The notes: generated by a model not told the origin, from the sequence alone. DNA of 64,000 nucleotides from Actinomycetes bacterium (GCA_014190015.1 BJFT01000001.1:42918-106917), one strand, 5' to 3'. Counted from the first letter of the stretch, positions 21,312 to 31,676 are shown. Translations and numbers: made by a program.

Positions 21312-21776
21312 TTCGTCAAGAACTTCTTCCAGCATATCTTTAAGTTCATTGCGCAAGAAATCTCGAGTTGCAACTTCACCCAATGCATTACGAAGACTCG
21401 CTAATTCACGAGTTAAGTATTCGGTATCTGCAATAGAGCGCTCATTGCGTGCACGATCTTCACTCACTTGAATGCGGTCACGATCTGCCTGTCGATTCTG
21501 TGCGAGCAAAATCAATGGCGCAGCATAAGAAGCTTGTAGAGACAAAATGAGAGTCAGAAAGATGAATGGATAGTCATCAAAGCGAAGATCAACTGGGGCA
21601 AGTGCATTCCACAAAACCCAACTGAGAACAAAACCGGTCATGTAAACCAAGAAACCAGCCGTACCTAGGAAGCGTGCAAATCTCTCCGATAGGCGACCAA
21701 AAGCTTCTGGATCAAAGTTCGGACGAAATGTTCGACCTGTCTCGCGAGGAGTATCCAAACGATTGTTACGTGCCAT
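21276..21776 (-). CDS. DUF1003 domain membrane protein
   Basis: Two TM segments, DDYPFIFLTLILSLQASYAAPLILLAQNRQADRDR. Confidence 0.9.
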   Translation of the reverse strand: MARNNRLDTPRETGRTFRPNFDPEAFGRLSERFARFLGTAGFLVYMTGFVLSWVLWNALAPVDLRFDDYPFIFLTLILSLQASYAAPLILLAQNRQADRDRIQVSEDRARNERSIADTEYLTRELASLRNALGEVATRDFLRNELKDMLEEVLDELRGKSKSDTEK

Positions 21777-23087
21777 TTATTTTCCCTCGCTCTCTTGTTC
21801 ACTCATGAAATGCTCGTGTTCCAAGACATTGACCGTTTTGGACAGATCACGGTGGTCATGTCGCCAATTCTCAGGCAATAAGTGATCGAGCACATCGTCA
21901 ACTGTCACAGCTCCAAGCAAACGTTCATTGGCGTCTACAACGGGTACTGATAACAAGTTGTAACTGGCTAAGTATGACGAAACTTCATTTAATGACGCTT
22001 GTGGATTTAATCCCTGAGTATCCGTATCAACCATAGAGCCAAGCAGCGTTGATGGTGCCTCGCGTAGTAAACGTTGATAGTGAGCAATTCCAATAAATCG
22101 GCCGGTAGGAGTTTCTAGTGGAGCGCGACAAATAAAGATTTGTGATGCAAGTGCTGGAGAAATTTCACTTTGACGCACCGCAGCGAGTGCTTCTGCAACT
22201 GTGTTATCGGCTGTCATGACAATAGGTTCTGTCGTCATCATTCCGCCAGCTGTGTAATCTTCGTAGTTCATCAATCGACGCACATCTTCGGCATCTTCTG
22301 GTTCCATTAAATCTAAGAGTGCTTGTGCACGTTCTTGACCAACTTCACGTAGTAAGTCGGCAGCATCATCTGGATCCATTTCACCCAGAACATCGGCAGC
22401 ACGTTCACCCTCTAACTCGGCCAAAAGTTCTACGCGCTCTGCTTCATCCATCTCCTCGAGTACATCTGCAAGTCGCTCGTCATTTAAAGCGCGCGCAACT
22501 TCTACACGACGCTTCGGTGCAAGATCATGCATTACTGATGCAAGGTCGGCAGCACGAAGTGTGCTCAGAGTTGAAAGCAAATTCGCTACACCTTGGTTGT
22601 GCTCTGCAACTGCGAAACCAGTTATTTCTTCCCAGAGAACGGTCGAGGTTGCTCCCTTACGGCGCAATCCTGTGCCACGACGCATAATGTGTACGCGCGT
22701 AATGAGCCAATCACCACTTCGGTTTTGTTCCATACCCATATCTTCAACAACAACTTTTTCGCCACTTTCAACGAGTGAAATTGAACGATCAAGCATGTCT
22801 CCGAGAACTAATACTTCACCTGCGCGTGCTTCGAATCGGCGCATGTTAAGCAATCCTGTAATAACAACTGCTCCACTCTCAATAGAATTAACTCGAGTAA
22901 TTGGAACAAATACGCGACGACGAAGTGGTACTTCAACAATTAATCCCAAGATACGTGGTGGTTGATTATTTGCACGAAGGGTCGCGAGTGCATCTCGCAC
23001 CTTTCCTACTGGATCACCATTTGGATCAAAGACCGCGGTACCTGCAAGACGGGCGAGAAATACTCGATTAATCAAGTTTCCGCTCAT
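21777..23087 (-). CDS. PRC-barrel + MgtE N-terminal domain + CBS pair protein (no transport domain)
   Basis: 436 aa; repeats LADVLEEMDEAERVELLAELEGERAADVLGEMDPDDAADLL, YTAGGMMTTE; CBS; ends without MgtE TM region. Confidence 0.88.
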   Translation of the reverse strand: MSGNLINRVFLARLAGTAVFDPNGDPVGKVRDALATLRANNQPPRILGLIVEVPLRRRVFVPITRVNSIESGAVVITGLLNMRRFEARAGEVLVLGDMLDRSISLVESGEKVVVEDMGMEQNRSGDWLITRVHIMRRGTGLRRKGATSTVLWEEITGFAVAEHNQGVANLLSTLSTLRAADLASVMHDLAPKRRVEVARALNDERLADVLEEMDEAERVELLAELEGERAADVLGEMDPDDAADLLREVGQERAQALLDLMEPEDAEDVRRLMNYEDYTAGGMMTTEPIVMTADNTVAEALAAVRQSEISPALASQIFICRAPLETPTGRFIGIAHYQRLLREAPSTLLGSMVDTDTQGLNPQASLNEVSSYLASYNLLSVPVVDANERLLGAVTVDDVLDHLLPENWRHDHRDLSKTVNVLEHEHFMSEQESEGK

Positions 23088-23158
23088 GGGCTAAGGGTAA
23101 CCGCTCAAAGCAACTCGCTGCTTTCACTTAAAGTGCACGGAAAAGATACATTTGCCCC

Positions 23159-24064
23159 ATGTCAGCCGAAAAATCTCTCATTCATAGTCATGCGGCTATG
23201 CCAGGACGTGCTGATTCGATCCGACTCCTTATTGGAATATTTGGCATAGGAGTTTCTGGTCCGCTCATTGCTTTAAGCACAATGCCCGTGGTGACTTTGA
23301 TTTTCTGGCGAAATCTTGGCGGGGCATTAGTGATCGCGCCTTTTGCATTGAGGCATCGCGCAGATCGCAAAGCAATCGCTTGGGCCGCACTAGGTGGCTT
23401 CGTACTAGCCATGCACTTCATCGCATTCTTCTTGGCAATGCGACTAACAACTGTTGCTGCAGGAACCGCTCTTGTTGCACTGCAACCGATATTTACGGCT
23501 CTATTTGTCAGAGTCAAAGGTGGACATATTCCTTCCCGTGCCTGGTTAGGAATGATGGTGAGTTTTTCTGGTGTGATTTTAATTTCAGGCGTGGATTTAA
23601 GTATTTCACTTCGATCTTTTACTGGAGATGTAGCTGCCATCATCTCTGCTGCTCTTGCAGCAATTTATGTAATGATTGGATCAAAGGCACAACAGAGTAT
23701 GGAAACCAGTGCATACACATCAATCTGTTATGCAACATGTGCATTTACTGCTTTACCCATCGTCTTAATTGGCGGATTTCAACTATGGAACTTCAGTGTT
23801 AATGAGTGGTGGCTTGTCATTGCACTAGTTGTTTTCGCTCAGCTTTTAGGTCACAACATGTTTAATGCTGCACTTAAGCGAGTTTCACCCGCAGTGGTCT
23901 CTCTGATTATTTTCTTCGAAGTGCCTGTTGCATCTCTCCTAGCCATTTGGTGGCTAGATCAAACTCCACCTCTTGGAATCTTGCCAGGGATTGTTCTTAT
24001 CCTCGGCGGATGCGCATTGGTTGTTTTGCGTACACGTCCCGTAAAGGCAGAACTCTTGCCATGA
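23159..24064 (+). CDS. EamA/DMT family transporter
   Basis: About 10 TM segments; FWRNLGGALVIAPFAL, two EamA repeats. Confidence 0.85.
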   Translation: MSAEKSLIHSHAAMPGRADSIRLLIGIFGIGVSGPLIALSTMPVVTLIFWRNLGGALVIAPFALRHRADRKAIAWAALGGFVLAMHFIAFFLAMRLTTVAAGTALVALQPIFTALFVRVKGGHIPSRAWLGMMVSFSGVILISGVDLSISLRSFTGDVAAIISAALAAIYVMIGSKAQQSMETSAYTSICYATCAFTALPIVLIGGFQLWNFSVNEWWLVIALVVFAQLLGHNMFNAALKRVSPAVVSLIIFFEVPVASLLAIWWLDQTPPLGILPGIVLILGGCALVVLRTRPVKAELLP

Positions 24065-24906
24065 TTGATTTGCATACACATACAGATTGCAGCGATGGAA
24101 CAGACTCACCTGCACAATTAGTTAATAAAGCATTAGCTGAAGGATTCTCTGTCTTAGCAATTACTGATCATGACACCACATCTGGATGGCACACAGCCGA
24201 ACAAGCGCTACGCCCCAATTTATCTCTAGCGCTAGGCGCTGAAATTTCATGTTTAACTACTGATGGAATCAGTGTGCACATGTTGGGCTTGCTTTTTGAT
24301 GGAACAAACGCGGAAATGCAAGAGATGTTAGAAAATACCCGAGATGGACGAATTCCTCGCGCACTCAAAATGATTGAATTACTTAATGCTGGTGGAATAA
24401 AGATTTCAATGGCAGATGTGGAATCCGTAAAACCAATTGGCGCAACACTTGGTAGACCTCATATTGCTGATGCACTTGTCAAAAATGGCGTAGTGGCATC
24501 GCGTGACGAAGCATTTACAGATTTACTTCACAATGAATCTCCATATTACGTCGCTCATCTCGCTCCGACACCCGAGGATGCAATATCAATGATTCGACGT
24601 GCTGGCGGTGTTGCAGTCATAGCGCATGCATTTGCTTCACTTCGAGGCAAAGTTCTTTCTGCGGATGATTTTTTACCGCTAAAAAACGCAGGCCTAAATG
24701 GAATAGAAGTTAATCATCGAGATCACAACAATGAAGAGAGAAATGCGCTTGCACAAATTGCTCGTGAATTAGATCTCGTTATTACTGGTGCTAGCGATTA
24801 TCACGGTACGGGTAAACTAAATTCATTAGGCGAAAACCTTACCGAGCAGGCACAATGGGAACGCCTAGAGTCAGAGGCTAATCAACGAAGGGTTATCAGA
24901 GCATGA
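24061..24906 (+). CDS. PHP domain phosphoesterase (YciV/TrpH-like)
   Basis: MIDLHTHTDCSDGTDSP, AITDHDTTSGW, VIAHA, GASDYHG; ATG 24061 overlaps upstream TGA. Confidence 0.93.
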   Translation: MIDLHTHTDCSDGTDSPAQLVNKALAEGFSVLAITDHDTTSGWHTAEQALRPNLSLALGAEISCLTTDGISVHMLGLLFDGTNAEMQEMLENTRDGRIPRALKMIELLNAGGIKISMADVESVKPIGATLGRPHIADALVKNGVVASRDEAFTDLLHNESPYYVAHLAPTPEDAISMIRRAGGVAVIAHAFASLRGKVLSADDFLPLKNAGLNGIEVNHRDHNNEERNALAQIARELDLVITGASDYHGTGKLNSLGENLTEQAQWERLESEANQRRVIRA

Positions 24907-25520
24907 GTATTGGTGAAGTAACTGCTATAACTTTTGCACTGCAAGCTTTCGTAACGCTATTTGTGATTATGGATCCTCCAGGTGCAACTCCTATTTTCCT
25001 TGGACTGGTCTCAGATAAATCTCCTGCGACTCGCCGCAAACTCGCATGGCAAGCTGCTGCTGTCTCGTTAATTGTTATTACATCATTTGCACTCTTCGGT
25101 CGTTTAGTTCTTTCGTATCTAAATATTTCACTCGAATCCTTACAAGCTGCTGGTGGGCTTTTGTTACTCCTTGTTTCACTTGAATTACTCATGGGTGGGC
25201 GCCCGGGTTCTGAAAACAAGAAATCAAATAACATCGCACTCGTTCCACTGGGCACTCCTTTACTTGCTGGGCCCGGCGCAATTGTTGCCACAATGATTTA
25301 TGTTCAAAAGATTGACAACTTCGGTCAAGGTGTTGGATTAGCTGTTGCAGTAATTGCTGTTCACCTTGCAATCGCTTTAACTTTGATGGCATCAACAACG
25401 ATTCTTAAAGTTATCAAGGAAACTGGCGTCAATCTCGTTGCTAGTATTGCAGGACTCTTGCTCGCAGCAATTGCAATCCAAATGATTGCAGATGCTATTA
25501 AGGCATTTACTTCTGCATGA
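24903..25520 (+). CDS. MarC family integral membrane protein
   Basis: 205 aa multi-TM, FVTLFVIMDPPGATPIFLGL, PLGTPLLAGPGAI. Confidence 0.92.
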   Translation: MSIGEVTAITFALQAFVTLFVIMDPPGATPIFLGLVSDKSPATRRKLAWQAAAVSLIVITSFALFGRLVLSYLNISLESLQAAGGLLLLLVSLELLMGGRPGSENKKSNNIALVPLGTPLLAGPGAIVATMIYVQKIDNFGQGVGLAVAVIAVHLAIALTLMASTTILKVIKETGVNLVASIAGLLLAAIAIQMIADAIKAFTSA

Positions 25521-26305
25521 GCCCGGAACTTGGTCTGTATTCCCCAGATAGTGTTGTTTGGAAAGTTCATAGTGACCCATCAATGGTTGTTGGTGGTATT
25601 CGTGCACTATTGCAACAAGCATTGCACCCAGTTGCCATGGATGGCGTAGCTAAGAACTCCAACTTCCGTGAAGACGCATGGGGCAGATTGCAACGAACAG
25701 GTGATTATGTTTCAACACTTAGTTTTGCTCCACGCAAGGATGCAGAAACTCTTGCAGCCCGCGTCCGCTCGGTTCACACTAAATTAGGTTTAGATGATCC
25801 ACACCTACTTTTGTGGGTACACATGTCACTTGTTGACTCTTTTGTAGACGTTGCACTTCGCTCCGGTTTGGCATTGGCTCCACAAGATCTAGATCAATAT
25901 GTACTTGAAATGCTTACTTTTGCGGAGTTAGTTGGGATTAACGCTGATTCAGTTCCTAAAAATATGCAGGAATTAAAAGCATACTTCGAAAATATCGCAC
26001 CCGAACTAGAAGCAAGTGATGATGCCAAACGTGCTGCACTCTTTCTAGCTGTACCGCCTATGCCAACAGCAATTCGATTTGCAACACCAGCAGCGCCTGC
26101 ATGGGCAACACTTAGTGCACTTGCAACTGCTGCGCTTCCGCAATGGGCGCGCAAACTCTATGCGATACCAGCATTACCAGGACATGAAACCGTAACTAAT
26201 GCAGCGCTCACAGCGACTCGTTCAACACTTAAACTCTTACCAGAAAATATTTTCCAGCCTCCAATACTCAAAGAAGCCAAAATCCGTTGGGGGATAGCGT
26301 CATGA
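25517..26305 (+). CDS. Oxygenase MpaB family protein (DUF2236)
   Basis: SPDSVVWKVHSDPSMVVGGIRALLQQALHPVAMDGVAKNSNFREDAWGRLQRTGDYVSTLSF. Confidence 0.9.
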   Translation: MSPELGLYSPDSVVWKVHSDPSMVVGGIRALLQQALHPVAMDGVAKNSNFREDAWGRLQRTGDYVSTLSFAPRKDAETLAARVRSVHTKLGLDDPHLLLWVHMSLVDSFVDVALRSGLALAPQDLDQYVLEMLTFAELVGINADSVPKNMQELKAYFENIAPELEASDDAKRAALFLAVPPMPTAIRFATPAAPAWATLSALATAALPQWARKLYAIPALPGHETVTNAALTATRSTLKLLPENIFQPPILKEAKIRWGIAS

Positions 26306-26988
26306 CATCGATTATTGCTATAGCCAATATTGCAGGAGGCACGCACAAAACCACCGCGGCACATTCATTATCAGTTGCCACAGTTGAGTACGGAAAAAAA
26401 GTTCTACTCATTGATCTTGATCCACGTGCTGATTTAACTTTTAATGTGGGCTTTGAAAGATCAAGAGAGACCATCGCAGAAATGCTTCAAGGCTCCTCTC
26501 TTGCACAAAGTAATGACATCACAACGGATGAGCGATTTGATTTCATTGGCGCAGATTCGAGATTAACCGCGCTCAACGACGTTAATTCCCTCAAAACATT
26601 CTTAAATGGAGTACCTAATCACTACGACGTAATAATCATTGACACACCATCTCAGATAGATCCGCGTATAGCCATGGCATTTAGCGCTGCAGATTCAATT
26701 GTGATCCCATCTGATTCATCAATTCACAGTATTCGTGGAGCGCTCAACACATCAAAAATTCAAAGCAATGCGAAGAAATTTATTCTTCCCATCAATCAAC
26801 TCTCAGCTGAGCACACCAAGCATTTTTCTGATGCAATTGTTTTAGATGCGTTAATTCCAGTTAGCGAGGGCATTGATGCTGCGATTGCGCAGAAGAGAAG
26901 CGTGTTATCAGCCGATAAGAATTCAGATTTTGCACAGGCATATCGAGAAGCTGCCTATAGCTTGCTAGAGCACCTTAAGTTTTTTTAA
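26302..26988 (+). CDS. ParA-like P-loop ATPase (atypical Walker A)
   Basis: MTSIIAIANIAGGTHKTTAAHSLSVATVEYGKKVLLIDLDPRADLTFNVGF; VIIIDTPSQIDPRIAMAFSAAD. Confidence 0.85.
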   Translation: MTSIIAIANIAGGTHKTTAAHSLSVATVEYGKKVLLIDLDPRADLTFNVGFERSRETIAEMLQGSSLAQSNDITTDERFDFIGADSRLTALNDVNSLKTFLNGVPNHYDVIIIDTPSQIDPRIAMAFSAADSIVIPSDSSIHSIRGALNTSKIQSNAKKFILPINQLSAEHTKHFSDAIVLDALIPVSEGIDAAIAQKRSVLSADKNSDFAQAYREAAYSLLEHLKFF

Positions 26989-28295
26989 GTACTTTTAAAC
27001 TTCTTTGTGCGAGTTCTTTCGCGCTTTTCAACAGTGCGCTCAACCTTAGGAGCAGTTTCGACCTTTACAGGTTTTGCTTTCACCATTCGCCCAGTGGAAC
27101 CTGCAGGAATTTTCATTACTTCGTAGAGATGCTCTGATGAGGAGTACGTTTCTTCTGGTTCAGGTAAACCAAGTTTGAGCGCCATGTCAATCATTTTCCA
27201 GCGCGCCATTTCATCCCAGTCAACAAATGTCACCGCGATTCCATGCGCTCCAGCACGTGCTGTACGACCAATTCTGTGAACATAAGTTTTTTCATCTTCT
27301 GGGCATTGGTAATTAATAACGTGAGTGATTCCATCAATATCAATTCCACGAGCTGCAACATCTGTTGCAACTAGTACATCTGTCTTTCCGGCCTTAAAGT
27401 CATTGAGAGCTTTTTCGCGAGCATTCTGAGCTAAATCACCATGAATAGTTGCTGATCTAAATCCACGTTCAAGCAAATCATCTGCCGTCTTCTGACATGT
27501 GCGTTTGGTGCGACAAAAAACAATTGTTGGTCCGCGACCTTCTGCTTGCAAAATTCGGGCCAGCATCTCGATTTTATCCATGGCGTGCGCCCGATAAACA
27601 TGTTGTTCAATCTTTGAAACTACCGCGCCTTCATCCTCATTATCTTGTGTACGAATATGAATTGGTTGATTCATGAATCGACGTGCAAGGTTCAGGATGT
27701 CACCAGGCATCGTTGCCGAGAAGAGCATGGTCTGAGTTCGCTTTGGAGTACTTGTAAAAATCTTCTCTACATCGGGCAAAAATCCTAAATCCAACATTTC
27801 ATCGGCTTCATCTAGAACAAGTCGTGAAACCTCTTTGAGTTTGAGTTGTCCTTGGCGATACAAATCTAAGAGTCGACCCGGTGTTCCAACGACGATTTCG
27901 ATTCCAGCATTGAGTGAATCGATTTGTGGTTCGAATGCACGGCCGCCATAAACAGCTAACGTTCTAATTCCGCGATTATTAGCAAGTTCATCAATATCTT
28001 TTGCAACTTGAATGCAAAGTTCGCGAGTTGGTACGACTACGAGTACTTGCGGCAAACCTTGGTGTTCAAGCTCTTTCCATTCGGAATCATTTGGCGCGAT
28101 CACTCGTTCAATAAGTGGAATACCGAATGCAAGAGTTTTTCCAGTTCCTGTTTTCGCTTGTCCAATTACATCGCCATCGGCAAGTGCAATAGGTAGAACC
28201 ATTTCTTGGATTGGAAATGGTGAAGTAAAGCCATGCTCTTTGAGAGCCGCCTTTGTTTCCGGGCGAAGAGGAAGTTCTTCGAAAGTTAGTGACAC
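26985..28295 (-). CDS. DEAD-box RNA helicase
   Basis: AKTGTGKT, PTRELCIQ, VLDEADEMLD, FSATMP, HRIGRTARAG. Confidence 0.96.
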   Translation of the reverse strand: MSLTFEELPLRPETKAALKEHGFTSPFPIQEMVLPIALADGDVIGQAKTGTGKTLAFGIPLIERVIAPNDSEWKELEHQGLPQVLVVVPTRELCIQVAKDIDELANNRGIRTLAVYGGRAFEPQIDSLNAGIEIVVGTPGRLLDLYRQGQLKLKEVSRLVLDEADEMLDLGFLPDVEKIFTSTPKRTQTMLFSATMPGDILNLARRFMNQPIHIRTQDNEDEGAVVSKIEQHVYRAHAMDKIEMLARILQAEGRGPTIVFCRTKRTCQKTADDLLERGFRSATIHGDLAQNAREKALNDFKAGKTDVLVATDVAARGIDIDGITHVINYQCPEDEKTYVHRIGRTARAGAHGIAVTFVDWDEMARWKMIDMALKLGLPEPEETYSSSEHLYEVMKIPAGSTGRMVKAKPVKVETAPKVERTVEKRERTRTKKFKST

Positions 28296-28553
28296 TTATT
28301 GGACGCCGAAACCGACGCGACGATCGGTTTGTTCGCCAATTTCTACAAAACCTATTTTGTCAGCAGGAACCATCATTACGCGACCACGGATGTCTTCAAG
28401 AACTAATGCATCACCGGATTTAAGTGCTGCATTAACCGCACTCTGAATTTGTTCAGCGCCTAAAGCGCTCTCAAAATTCAAATCTGAAGTTACGTTAGAT
28501 ATTGTGATGCGAACCTGAACTTTAATAGCGCTATCGCTTTTCTTTGTACTCAT
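28296..28553 (-). CDS. DUF3107 domain-containing protein
   Basis: 85 aa; VQVRITISNVTSDLNFESALGAEQIQSAVNAAL...VPADKIGFVEIGEQTDRRVGFG. Confidence 0.9.
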   Translation of the reverse strand: MSTKKSDSAIKVQVRITISNVTSDLNFESALGAEQIQSAVNAALKSGDALVLEDIRGRVMMVPADKIGFVEIGEQTDRRVGFGVQ

Positions 28554-28596
28554 AGTTGCTAATCCTACCGATTAAATACCCAGCACGTTTGCCAGA

Positions 28597-29223
28597 TTAT
28601 TTGCTGGGAAAGCCCGATATTCCGCGCCACATCAGATTTTCAACTAAATCAACGGCTTGTTGGCGGGTTAATTTACTGTCGCGCTCTAACCAATGACGTG
28701 CGGTTACTTGTGCGCAACCAATCATTCCGACACCCAATAGCATCGCAACTTCTTTGGGTAGGCCTGTATCAAGAGAAATAATTGCACTGACTGCTGCGGC
28801 ACAGTCATATGTCATGCGATTCAGTCGTTCAGCAACTGAAGGCTCGACACTCATATCGCTTTCAAAGAGTAAACGAAACGCCTCTCCATCACTTTCAATA
28901 AAACCAAAGTATGCATCCACCGTTGCACGTACACGATTCGCATTATCAGGAGTGGATGCAATTGCTTTTTGAATTTCAAAAACAAGAGAATCAATATGTA
29001 GATCTAGCACAGCTAAGTAGAGTTCAAGTTTTGAGGGAAAGTGCTGGTACAAAACTGGCTTACTTACTCCAGCGCGATCGGCAATTTCATCCATAGCCGC
29101 TGAGTGATATCCAGCGGCAGTGAAAACTTCGAGGGCTGCAGAAAGTAGAAGTGCGCGACGTTCATCACGTGGCAAGCGAGCTTTGTTGTCGCGGTTATCT
29201 CGGAGATTGGCTGAAGTAGTCAT
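28597..29223 (-). CDS. TetR family transcriptional regulator
   Basis: ALLLSAALEVFTAAGYHSAAMDEIADRAGVSKPVLYQHFPSKLELYLAVL HTH. Confidence 0.95.
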   Translation of the reverse strand: MTTSANLRDNRDNKARLPRDERRALLLSAALEVFTAAGYHSAAMDEIADRAGVSKPVLYQHFPSKLELYLAVLDLHIDSLVFEIQKAIASTPDNANRVRATVDAYFGFIESDGEAFRLLFESDMSVEPSVAERLNRMTYDCAAAVSAIISLDTGLPKEVAMLLGVGMIGCAQVTARHWLERDSKLTRQQAVDLVENLMWRGISGFPSK

Positions 29224-29316
29224 CGCGGCTAATCGTAGAGGCAAAAGGCTTCAAATTGGCAGTGCTCTGACGAGTACGGCAGAATAAGCACATACGCACT
29301 CACATTCAGGACGGTT

Positions 29317-30498
29317 ATGAATATCCCACCATTAGTTGAAAAAGGCCCGGCGCTTACAGTTGATGAAGTGCGTCGCTATAGCCGTCACCTAATTATTCCT
29401 GATGTTGCGATGGCGGGTCAGCAACGTTTAATGAATGCAAAAGTTCTCTGCGTTGGTGCGGGCGGACTTGGTTCGCCTGCGCTTATGTACTTGGCTGCAG
29501 CTGGTGTTGGAACACTTGGAATTGTTGAATTCGATACGGTCGATGAATCAAATCTGCAACGACAAATCATTCACGGCCAAAGCGATATCGGAAAGAGCAA
29601 GGCACTTTCAGCCAAAGAAAAAATTGCTGAAATCAATCCAAATGTGAATGTAGTGGTTCATGAAGTTCGACTTGATACCGATAACGTTATGGAAATCTTT
29701 GCCCAGTACGACTTAATTGTTGATGGAACAGATAATTTCGCCACGAGATATTTAGTAAATGATGCATGCGTTCTTTTGAAAAAACCTTACGTGTGGGGCT
29801 CTATCTATCGCTTTGATGGACAAGCAAGTGTGTTTTGGGCTGAATACGGTCCTTGCTACCGCTGTCTTTATCCAGAACCACCACCTCCAGGAATGGTTCC
29901 AAGTTGCGCAGAAGGTGGCGTACTCGGAGTTCTCTGCGCATCTATTGGATCAATTCAAACAACAGAGGCCGTTAAGTTAATAACTGGAATTGGTGAACCA
30001 CTTATTGGTCAACTAATGATTTATGACGCACTCGAGATGTCTTATCGCAAGATCAAGGTGCGCAAAGATCCTAAGTGCCCACTCTGCAGTGAAAAACCTT
30101 CTCAAACAGCACTGCTTCCAGATTATGAAGCATTTTGTGGAGTTTTATCTGACGCTGCAGAAGTTGCTGTCAAGGATTCAACTATTTCTGTTTCAGATCT
30201 AAAGACAAAGATTGATAAGAAGGAAAACTTCTTACTCATCGATGTTCGCGAGCCAAGTGAGTTTGAAATAGTAAGAATTCCTGGTTCAGTCTTGATTCCT
30301 AAGCAAGGTTTCCTTGATGGAAGTGCACTTGCTGGTTTACCGCAAGACAAACCAATCATTTTGCACTGTAAATCTGGAGTCAGATCTGCTGAATGTTTAG
30401 CAATTCTTAAGAGTGCAGGTTTCGCCGATGCTACGCACGTAAGCGGTGGCGTAGTCGCATGGGCAAAACAAATTGATACCTCATTACCGGTGTACTAA
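29317..30498 (+). CDS. moeZ: Adenylyltransferase/sulfurtransferase (ThiF/MoeB + rhodanese, MoeZ type)
   Basis: RYSRHLIIPDVAMAGQQRL, GAGGLGSP, CPLC, C-terminal rhodanese HCKSGVRSAE. Confidence 0.95.
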   Translation: MNIPPLVEKGPALTVDEVRRYSRHLIIPDVAMAGQQRLMNAKVLCVGAGGLGSPALMYLAAAGVGTLGIVEFDTVDESNLQRQIIHGQSDIGKSKALSAKEKIAEINPNVNVVVHEVRLDTDNVMEIFAQYDLIVDGTDNFATRYLVNDACVLLKKPYVWGSIYRFDGQASVFWAEYGPCYRCLYPEPPPPGMVPSCAEGGVLGVLCASIGSIQTTEAVKLITGIGEPLIGQLMIYDALEMSYRKIKVRKDPKCPLCSEKPSQTALLPDYEAFCGVLSDAAEVAVKDSTISVSDLKTKIDKKENFLLIDVREPSEFEIVRIPGSVLIPKQGFLDGSALAGLPQDKPIILHCKSGVRSAECLAILKSAGFADATHVSGGVVAWAKQIDTSLPVY

Positions 30499-31368
30499 GT
30501 GCGCGATAGCTATAAGGGTTTTCGTCTACTTTTAGTTCACGCACATCCTGATGATGAAACCATTAACAATGGTGCAACTATGGCGATGTACGCCGATCTA
30601 GGAGCAGATGTCACACTCGTTACTTGCACACGAGGTGAAGAAGGCGAAGTACTTGTTTCAGATCTAAATCATTTAGCCAGTACGCATACAGATTCACTCG
30701 GGCAACATCGTGAAGTAGAACTCAAAGATGCAATGGACGCGCTAGGAATTAAGGACTTTAGATTCCTTGGAAATGGCTCAGTAAAATTCAGAGATAGCGG
30801 AATGATGGGCACAGAACCAAATAATCGTCCGGATGTGTTCTGGCAAGCAGATCTAGATACAGCAGCTGCACATCTCGTTAAAGTTATCGAGGAAGTTAAA
30901 CCCCACGTTCTAGTTACTTATGATGAAATTGGGGGATATGGGCATCCTGATCACATTCAAGCTCATCGTGTTGCGATGCGAGCAAGTGAGTTAGCGAAGT
31001 GGAAAGTATCAAAAATTTATTGGAATGCGATGCCTAAATCTGTATTGGCCGAAGGTATCGAGAAGATGAAAGAAATTGGCTCAAGCTTTTTTGGTGCAGA
31101 GAGTGTTGATGATCTCCCATTCGCCAAAGATGATGAACTTGTCACGGCCATGATTGATGGCACTAAATATATTGATTTAAAGATGAAAGCCATGGCGGCA
31201 CACGCAACTCAAATTGAATTAGATGGACCATTTTTTGCACTTTCAAATAATCTTGGGCAACAAGTATGGGGACATGAGTATTACTCACTCGTTCACGGCA
31301 ATAAAGCTGAACCTTTTGATGCTCATGGAAGAGAAACTGATTTATTTGCAGGAGTTAATCCAGCATGA
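30499..31368 (+). CDS. mshB: PIG-L family deacetylase, MshB-like (mycothiol biosynthesis)
   Basis: [53 protein letters not shown]. Confidence 0.88.
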   Translation: MRDSYKGFRLLLVHAHPDDETINNGATMAMYADLGADVTLVTCTRGEEGEVLVSDLNHLASTHTDSLGQHREVELKDAMDALGIKDFRFLGNGSVKFRDSGMMGTEPNNRPDVFWQADLDTAAAHLVKVIEEVKPHVLVTYDEIGGYGHPDHIQAHRVAMRASELAKWKVSKIYWNAMPKSVLAEGIEKMKEIGSSFFGAESVDDLPFAKDDELVTAMIDGTKYIDLKMKAMAAHATQIELDGPFFALSNNLGQQVWGHEYYSLVHGNKAEPFDAHGRETDLFAGVNPA

Positions 31369-31676
31369 AAATGATTTATTCAGCTGCACTAGGACTCTTG
31401 GCCGGAATTGCTGCTGTGCTTTTACATATTTTTTATCCACCCGTTGGTTTAGTAATTGCCATCCTTGGTTCTGCATCCACTATTTGGGCAATCGGTCGCC
31501 ACTATGGTGCACGATCATTTAAATTAATCGCATCAATTGCGTGGGCACTAATTCTCTGGCGAGCATCAAGTTTTGGCGTTGGCAATGAACTCTTGGTACA
31601 AGGCAATCCGGAGGGCAGTGCTCTAGTTTTTCTTGGACTAGTAGCGCTCTTCATTGTTATTGCGCTTCCCGCTTAA
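31365..31676 (+). CDS. Small multi-TM membrane protein downstream of mshB
   Basis: 103 aa hydrophobic; ATGA overlap with mshB. Confidence 0.7.
   Translation: MKMIYSAALGLLAGIAAVLLHIFYPPVGLVIAILGSASTIWAIGRHYGARSFKLIASIAWALILWRASSFGVGNELLVQGNPEGSALVFLGLVALFIVIALPA

Noticed and set aside
30499-31368. PIG-L deacetylase as part of a novel glycan pathway
   Set aside because: Sequence and context fit MshB well; ordinary mycothiol biosynthesis is the simpler explanation.
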